Origin: Bacillota bacterium
GTDB lineage: Bacteria; Bacillota; Clostridia; Oscillospirales; CAG-272
Assembly (NCBI GenBank): GCA_029219205.1
Contig: JAQXSY010000108.1
Span: 1-32,640, forward strand
Direction of reading: 5' to 3'
Length of the DNA: 32,640 nucleotides
The stretch's first letter is position 1, and every line of letters starts with the position of its first letter. Position numbers and translations under genes: made by a program. This document shows, in pieces, positions 27,723 through 32,640 of this stretch. Under the pieces are notes generated by a model. That model saw only the letters and a program-made list of their open reading frames with translations, was not told the DNA's origin and made no database searches.

Positions 27723-28358
27723 ATGGATCGTGGAAACACAAAGCAGGAAATTCTGGAAGCATCACTTGATTTGTTCTCCGTACAGGGATTTGAAGCCACC
27801 TCAATCTCCCAGATTGCGAACGCCGTGGGTATTCGCAAAGCATCTCTTTACAGCCATTTTGAAAACAAGCAGGCGATTCTTGACGCGCTTGTAAAGGATG
27901 TTTTGGAGCAGTATGCGGAGCATTCCATCTTTGCAAAGGCGGATTGGGATAAATATGATGATAAAGAGGATAAACCGGCATTAACTCCCGATTCGACAGT
28001 CCAAATGATCCTGTGTCAGATCCGCTACATCCTCCATGAACCACATATCAGCAGGGCACGAAAAATGTTGGTGATGGAGCAGTTCCAAAACCCGGAACTG
28101 GCAAGGCTGCAGACAAAGCAGAATTATAGTGATGTAATGCAGTACTTCACAGGGCTCGTAAAATACCTGATTCGGAATGGTATCTTGACCGAGGATAATC
28201 CCGAGATCATGGCAGCTCAGCTTTGTCTTCCCATTTCCACATGGATCAACCTTTGTGACAGAGAACCGGATCGGGAATCGGAAGTCATGGAGATGGTGGA
28301 TAAGCATATTCGGCAATTTTTCAGGGCATATCAGAAGAGAGAATCTTTCAGTAATTAA
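27723..28358 (+). CDS. TetR/AcrR family transcriptional regulator
   Basis: ILEASLDLFSVQGFEATSISQIANAVGIRKASLYSHFENKQAILDALVKD HTH. Confidence 0.96.
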   Translation: MDRGNTKQEILEASLDLFSVQGFEATSISQIANAVGIRKASLYSHFENKQAILDALVKDVLEQYAEHSIFAKADWDKYDDKEDKPALTPDSTVQMILCQIRYILHEPHISRARKMLVMEQFQNPELARLQTKQNYSDVMQYFTGLVKYLIRNGILTEDNPEIMAAQLCLPISTWINLCDREPDRESEVMEMVDKHIRQFFRAYQKRESFSN

Positions 28359-28456
28359 GCCGTCCGGCTTGATGATAAAAAAATATTTTTCATGTAGGAT
28401 TCTGTTTGAAGAAGCATCAGAAAGCAAAGGAGACTCGAAATACAGTCTCACACAAA

Positions 28457-28490
28457 CCTCCCAAAAGGTTTCGATTTTTCTTTTGGGAGG
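28457..28490 (+). terminator. Hairpin between tetR and GNAT gene (terminator/attenuator-like)
   Basis: CCTCCCAAAAG ... CTTTTGGGAGG perfect 11-bp stem; T-run lies in the loop, not after the stem. Confidence 0.4.
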
Positions 28491-28550
28491 ATGTCCCGAT
28501 AAACAGGAAGAACAAGAATGACACAGGAAGAAGAATTTACGGAGGTATCT

Positions 28551-29342
28551 ATGGACAGATTTGCGGATGAAAGAGACCTGAAAATACTGGAGAACGACAG
28601 ATACACATTTTTTGTGCTTCGACATATTATTGGAGAAACGTGTAAACTGCTCTTGACCGACCATGAAAGGCTGATCATTTGCTATACAGGCCATCCGTTT
28701 CCGGTATGGATATGGACTCCGGACGATGCATCAGAAGCGGAAATGGAGAAGGCGTATCAGCTTGCATCGGAACATTCTTTGCTAAGCGGTGAATATCGTT
28801 TTAACCTCAAGTATGATCTGGCAAAGTTTTTTATTGAACGGGCTGCCGCAGATGGCAAAAGTCTTTCCGTCTGTATGAATATGTTCGCATATGATTGCCG
28901 TAATCCGGTCAAGCCGGACAAGACGGCGGATGGTTCCATTCACCGGTGCAGCAGCGAAGATCTGGATGAATTGGTGGATTTGATTGATCTGTTCCAAAAA
29001 GAAACCGGGATAGACCAAAACGATCGTGACGGCTATCGCAGGGATGCGGAGGCATTTATCCGCGCAGGAAATACGTTCTTTTGGAAGAACGAACAGGGGG
29101 TGAATGTCGCAAGCTGCAAATATACGGCTGGCGGAACAATGGCATCGATCAATCTTGTGTTTACGCGGCCCGAGTTTCGCCGAAAGCATTATGCTCAAAA
29201 TCTTGTTTATCAGGTTACAAAGCTTGCAATGGATGCCGGATATGTTCCCATGCTTTATACAGACGCGGATTATGCCGCGTCAAACAACTGTTACGAGAAA
29301 ATCGGATATGTTCTCCGAGGCAAATTGTGTATAATAGGATAA
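28551..29342 (+). CDS. GNAT family N-acetyltransferase
   Basis: ASINLVFTRPEFRRKHYAQNLVYQVTKLAMDAGYVPMLYTDADYAASNNCYEKIGYVLRG; start at ATG 28551 preferred (GGAGGT 5 nt upstream) over the 28518 ORF start. Confidence 0.88.
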   Translation: MDRFADERDLKILENDRYTFFVLRHIIGETCKLLLTDHERLIICYTGHPFPVWIWTPDDASEAEMEKAYQLASEHSLLSGEYRFNLKYDLAKFFIERAAADGKSLSVCMNMFAYDCRNPVKPDKTADGSIHRCSSEDLDELVDLIDLFQKETGIDQNDRDGYRRDAEAFIRAGNTFFWKNEQGVNVASCKYTAGGTMASINLVFTRPEFRRKHYAQNLVYQVTKLAMDAGYVPMLYTDADYAASNNCYEKIGYVLRGKLCIIG

Positions 29343-29365
29343 ACCGAAATTTTGGAGGCGGCAAG

Positions 29366-29788
29366 GTGACTTTAGTAACAATCCTTTTTGAAGCAATATT
29401 GTTTTGTTGGTTTTTTGGATGTATCTGCACATACAAATTTAAAAATTATATTTTGGTTGAGGGTGTTGGGATAAAGAGCGCAGAGTTTATAATGCTGTGT
29501 CTGTTCGTCATCGGAGTTATTTCCTTTTGGATTCAGCCTTTTTGGGGAAAGTGGTTTCTTCTGGGAGTATTGGTTTTCTGGTTTGCGGTTCAATTTTTTT
29601 GCCATTGGTATTATACTTTTTTCGGCGCTTCGGAAAAGAAGTTAAAAGGATATAATGACTGCTTTAAAAATACAGTACATATTATTCCCGCAAGCGAAAC
29701 AAAACTGATTCCGGATTTATATCATATTATTTTACATTTGCTCATCTTGACGAATATTGGTTTAATCATATACAATATTGCAATATAA
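29366..29788 (+). CDS. Small multi-pass membrane protein of unknown function
   Basis: GTG start 29366 with GGAGG at 29354; VTLVTILFEAILFCWFFGC ... LLILTNIGLIIYNIAI hydrophobic segments. Confidence 0.65.
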   Translation: MTLVTILFEAILFCWFFGCICTYKFKNYILVEGVGIKSAEFIMLCLFVIGVISFWIQPFWGKWFLLGVLVFWFAVQFFCHWYYTFFGASEKKLKGYNDCFKNTVHIIPASETKLIPDLYHIILHLLILTNIGLIIYNIAI

Positions 29789-29903
29789 CCTGTCTGATTA
29801 TGAGCAGGCTCCCATAAGCAAATCCGGCGCATCATAGCTCCGCTTTAAGGAACGTACAGTCTCCGGTTTGCAGAACAGGATAGCTTCCCGTTTACAAAAC
29901 GCC

Positions 29904-29940
29904 GCGGCTGTGTCCGCTCGGTCACGGCCGCTTCATTTTA
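29904..29940 (+). terminator. Probable terminator
   Basis: GCGGCTGTG ... CACGGCCGC stem followed by TTCATTTT. Confidence 0.5.
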
Positions 29941-29949
29941 AGCAGCACA

Positions 29950-29967
29950 CTACCGAACGATAGGTAG
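29950..29967. promoter_or_regulatory. Second copy of TetR-type operator
   Basis: CTACCGAACGATAGGTAG dyad shares the 14-mer CGAACGATAGGTAG with the tetR promoter. Confidence 0.75.
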
Positions 29968-29993
29968 CATACGATAAAAAGAAAGGATTACAT

Positions 29994-30215
29994 ATGATCA
30001 TACTATTTGTAATTGGCATCATTGTGCTTACAGCAAAAATTGTTCATTTCGCATTCAAAGCCGCTTGGTCAATCACAAAAGGAGTTCTGTTTGCGATTGG
30101 AATTCCCGCCCTGCTGACCGTGCTGTTTGTTGCCGGGCTGGCAGTTATTGCGGTCCCCCTTTTGTTCCTTGCGTTGTTGGCAGCATTTCTCCGTCCGGTT
30201 TTGAGATGGTTTTAA
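29994..30215 (+). CDS. Small hydrophobic membrane protein (73 aa)
   Basis: AAAGGA SD before ATG; almost entirely hydrophobic with two likely TM segments. Confidence 0.7.
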   Translation: MIILFVIGIIVLTAKIVHFAFKAAWSITKGVLFAIGIPALLTVLFVAGLAVIAVPLLFLALLAAFLRPVLRWF

Positions 30216-30219
30216 GGAT

Positions 30220-30531
30220 ATGAACAACGGAAAAAAGCGCACATGGATCGAAGAGGAAAACAAAATCGCGTCGTTCTATGTTGTTAACGGCGGAAAAATT
30301 AAAATGAAAGCAGAAAAACTGTTTTGTGACTTTATTTCCGTCCAACAAGCTCAGGATACCGAATTATTTGAAGGAAGATTGATTTGAAATGAAAAGAACA
30401 ATCTTGCCGCGCTCACGTACCGTTTCCCGGGATATGCGGAATTGGGCACCGGCATGAAGATCCGAAACGCCGGACAAATGAACTGGTACATTGAGCGGCA
30501 GACGCATTTGAAGAAAAAGTGCGGCATCTGA
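30220..30531 (+). pseudogene. Small ORF interrupted by an in-frame TGA (55 codons + TGA + 47 codons)
   Basis: Not in the ORF track. MNNGKKRTWIEEENKIASFYVVNGGKIKMKAEKLFCDFISVQQAQDTELFEGRLI-(TGA)-NEKNNLAALTYRFPGYAELGTGMKIRNAGQMNWYIERQTHLKKKCGI-stop; the frame stays open and soluble-protein-like after the TGA. Confidence 0.5.
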
Positions 30532-30614
30532 AAAACTGACACATATGCATACAAAAAATGCCTATATGCCGCCGGGATTCTTTTGTATAATATAGGATAT
30601 AAGCTGCTGAAGCA

Positions 30615-30890
30615 ATGGAAATTCAAAACCGAACACCAAGGGTACGCACTTTACGGAAAGCGGCGCAGCAGTATCAGAAAGCTTGCGTCCGCTGCATTTG
30701 GATGCCCATCGTGTCAACAGTGATCGCATCAGTAAACATGGCGAGTCTGGGCGTAGATCGAAAAGGCTATGTCAGCAGCCTCCCGAATGCTTTTACCGGT
30801 ATCGTTCTGATTCTTGCTTATCTGATCTTCCGCTGCCGGGCAGAACTGCGGGAACAGAATCGCTTTCTGATTTCTGACGCTAAGAAATAA
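30615..30890 (+). CDS. Small hypothetical protein with TM segment(s)
   Basis: 91 aa; hydrophobic FTGIVLILAYLIFRC; no clear SD before 30615, true start uncertain. Confidence 0.45.
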   Translation: MEIQNRTPRVRTLRKAAQQYQKACVRCIWMPIVSTVIASVNMASLGVDRKGYVSSLPNAFTGIVLILAYLIFRCRAELREQNRFLISDAKK

Positions 30891-30926
30891 GACGAAACAA
30901 TCGAGAACAGGGATGGTAAAAATCAA

Positions 30927-31499
30927 GTGAAAAGAAATGCAAAGTCAGTCCATAAATGGAATACAGCCGACACCATAACATCTGCGCGGATGGCATTTTC
31001 TCTTCTCATGCTTTTCATCCCTCTGCGTTCGGTCGGATTCCTTGTGGTTTACACCTTCTCCGGCCTGACCGACGTACTGGACGGCTGGCTGTCGAGAAAG
31101 ACAGGAACTGCCAGCGATTTCGGGGCAAGACTGGACAGCATTGCGGACCTTCTGTTCTACGGCGTTTTGCTGTTCAGGTTGTTACCGGTTTTATGGCAGA
31201 CTCTGCCGGCGGCGATCTGGTATGCCGTTGCGGTCATTTTGATTGTGCGGTTGGCATCCTATGCTACGGTTGCGGTCAAGCATCATCGTTTTGCTTCTTT
31301 GCACACTTGGCTGAATAAGCTGACCGGCGCTGGCGTCTTCATGCTTCCCTATGTCTTTGCGATGTCAACAGGCATAGTATACAGTTGGGCAATATGCGTT
31401 CTTGCTTTTGCAGCAGCTTTGGAGGAACTTTTGATCCATCTTTGCCGGAAGGATTACTGTACTGACAGAAAATCCGTCTTTCAGAGGAAAGAAGCCTGA
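30927..31499 (+). CDS. CDP-alcohol phosphatidyltransferase family protein
   Basis: GTG start; LTDVLDGWLSRKTGTASDFGARLDSIADLLFY matches DGxxAR-x8-G-x3-D-x3-D (Ser for Ala); multi-TM. Confidence 0.92.
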   Translation: MKRNAKSVHKWNTADTITSARMAFSLLMLFIPLRSVGFLVVYTFSGLTDVLDGWLSRKTGTASDFGARLDSIADLLFYGVLLFRLLPVLWQTLPAAIWYAVAVILIVRLASYATVAVKHHRFASLHTWLNKLTGAGVFMLPYVFAMSTGIVYSWAICVLAFAAALEELLIHLCRKDYCTDRKSVFQRKEA

Positions 31500-31608
31500 G
31501 AGAAGGGGTTGACATATGGTACAAAAAAATCAAAGAAGGAATGATTTCGTACAAGAAAACCTGTGTAAATTACCCGAATGTACAGATTGGCTATGGAGCG
31601 AATTGTAA

Positions 31609-32094
31609 ATGAAGAAAAAGATACTAAATCCTTTCGCCATGCTGTGTTTTGGTCTGCTGATTGGACTCATTTCAAGATTATTGGATATTTACACAACAAA
31701 TTTGGGAGAAGTTTTTTCCCAAGCGGCAATCTGGATTTTATTTGGCACTATGATTTCTATTTATAGCAAGACCGCAAAGAAAGCGATGCTGAATGTTTTG
31801 ACATTCTGCTTGGGAATGCTGTTTACATACTACTTAACCGCAGCCTTAAGTCACGGAGTGTATTCAATCGAATACATAATCGGTTGGACCGTGTTAGCTC
31901 TGTGTTCGCCTGTTATGGCTTTTTTTGCATGGTATGCAAAGGAAAGCGGATTATTCCCGAGAATTGTGAGCGTGGGAATAATTTCGGTTTCCGTTCTGTC
32001 ATCAATTATTTTATTCGACAGATTGCGAATCTATGATATCGTGATTAACGGAGCATTGTTTTATTTTTTGTTTTTCAAAAAAGTTGACAGATAG
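31609..32094 (+). CDS. Multi-pass membrane protein of unknown function
   Basis: 161 aa, four to five hydrophobic segments (FAMLCFGLLIGLISRLL, AMLNVLTFCLGMLFTYYL, IIGWTVLALCSPVMAFFAW). Confidence 0.65.
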   Translation: MKKKILNPFAMLCFGLLIGLISRLLDIYTTNLGEVFSQAAIWILFGTMISIYSKTAKKAMLNVLTFCLGMLFTYYLTAALSHGVYSIEYIIGWTVLALCSPVMAFFAWYAKESGLFPRIVSVGIISVSVLSSIILFDRLRIYDIVINGALFYFLFFKKVDR

Positions 32095-32196
32095 ACCTAA
32101 ATATTGTCCGAAACCATCTAATTGAACAGTTCTCTGCGCAGACGTTTGTTGTTGGCAGGAATTCGGAACTATAAATTGCACAAACGGAGCACAAAT

Positions 32197-32640
32197 ATGG
32201 AGAAAATCACACTTCGAAGATTTCAAAAAGGGGATGAATTTGCTGTTTCGGATGTGATCTGCACAACGCTTGCCATCAGCAACATAACGGACTATCTCCA
32301 TGAGTTTATCGAGGAAAATATAAAAAGTCACTCCCCGGAGATGATTGCCGCATTGGCCGCGGAAGCCCATTTTTATGTGGCAATGGATGGAAAAGCGATC
32401 ATCGGATGCGGTGGAATTACAGGCTATTGTGGCAGTACCGAGGAAAGCTATCTGACCTCGATCTTTGTTCTGCCGGACTATCAGGGAAAAGGCGTGGGCA
32501 GGAAGATCGTTGAAACCCTGGAAGCAGATGAATACTTCAGCCGGGCCTGGCGCACCGAAGTCGGTTCCTCCCTGACCGCAGTTCATTTCTATGAAAAAAT
32601 GGGCTACAAATACAAAAACGGGGTTGCTGAGCCAGACAAA
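32197..32640 (+). CDS. GNAT family N-acetyltransferase (truncated by window end)
   Basis: Open frame to the window end, absent from the ORF track: MEKITLRRFQKGDEFAVSDVICTTLAISNI ... SIFVLPDYQGKGVGRKIVETLEADEYF ... AVHFYEKMGYKYKNG. Confidence 0.9.
   Translation, partial: MEKITLRRFQKGDEFAVSDVICTTLAISNITDYLHEFIEENIKSHSPEMIAALAAEAHFYVAMDGKAIIGCGGITGYCGSTEESYLTSIFVLPDYQGKGVGRKIVETLEADEYFSRAWRTEVGSSLTAVHFYEKMGYKYKNGVAEPDK

Noticed and set aside
27981-28694. 237-aa minus-strand ORF
   Set aside because: Antisense to tetR and the GNAT start; shadow ORF.
29081-29365. N-terminal extension of the 235-aa ORF
   Set aside because: Overlaps the GNAT gene in another frame; GGAGG plus GTG at 29366 is a better start.
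32011-32586. 191-aa minus-strand ORF
   Set aside because: Antisense to the truncated GNAT gene with a recognisable acetyl-CoA motif on the plus strand.
1-32640. CRISPR arrays, tRNA/rRNA genes, transposases, phage genes
   Set aside because: None seen on reading both strands; no regularly spaced repeats, no cloverleaf-like tRNA or rRNA segments, no recombinase motifs.

Overview
The window looks like ordinary chromosome from a Clostridia/Firmicutes-type bacterium (inferred from gene content: PdxST, FeoAB, TmcAL/YlbM, DUF4317, BlaI/M56, YabB-RsmI). About 27 kb is densely coding: O-acetylhomoserine sulfhydrylase, PdxS-PdxT, a BlaI/M56-peptidase/membrane-protein operon, a CE15-like esterase, an APH-fold kinase, a CPA2 antiporter, TmcAL, AckA, a large MacB/FtsX-type ABC protein, FeoA-FeoB, DUF523, a 784-aa putative carbohydrate-active enzyme with a sugar-isomerase partner, DUF4317, TrmN6 and RsmI. 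It is followed by a more accessory ~5 kb segment (TetR, two GNATs, small membrane proteins, a CDP-alcohol phosphatidyltransferase). The most interesting locus is 25099-27392, a translationally coupled pair. The first protein has the layout of GspC/PilP (N-in, one TM, small beta HR-like domain). The second is a secreted LysM protein carrying an STN-like domain and about six secretin N-domain/ring-building-like repeats, but no secretin beta-barrel. Other notable signals are a 42-bp composite dyad on the BlaI promoter, a duplicated TetR-type operator, a Gly-to-Val change in an ABC Walker A motif, and an in-frame TGA in an otherwise continuous coding frame. All family calls come from reading motifs by eye; no database search was run.
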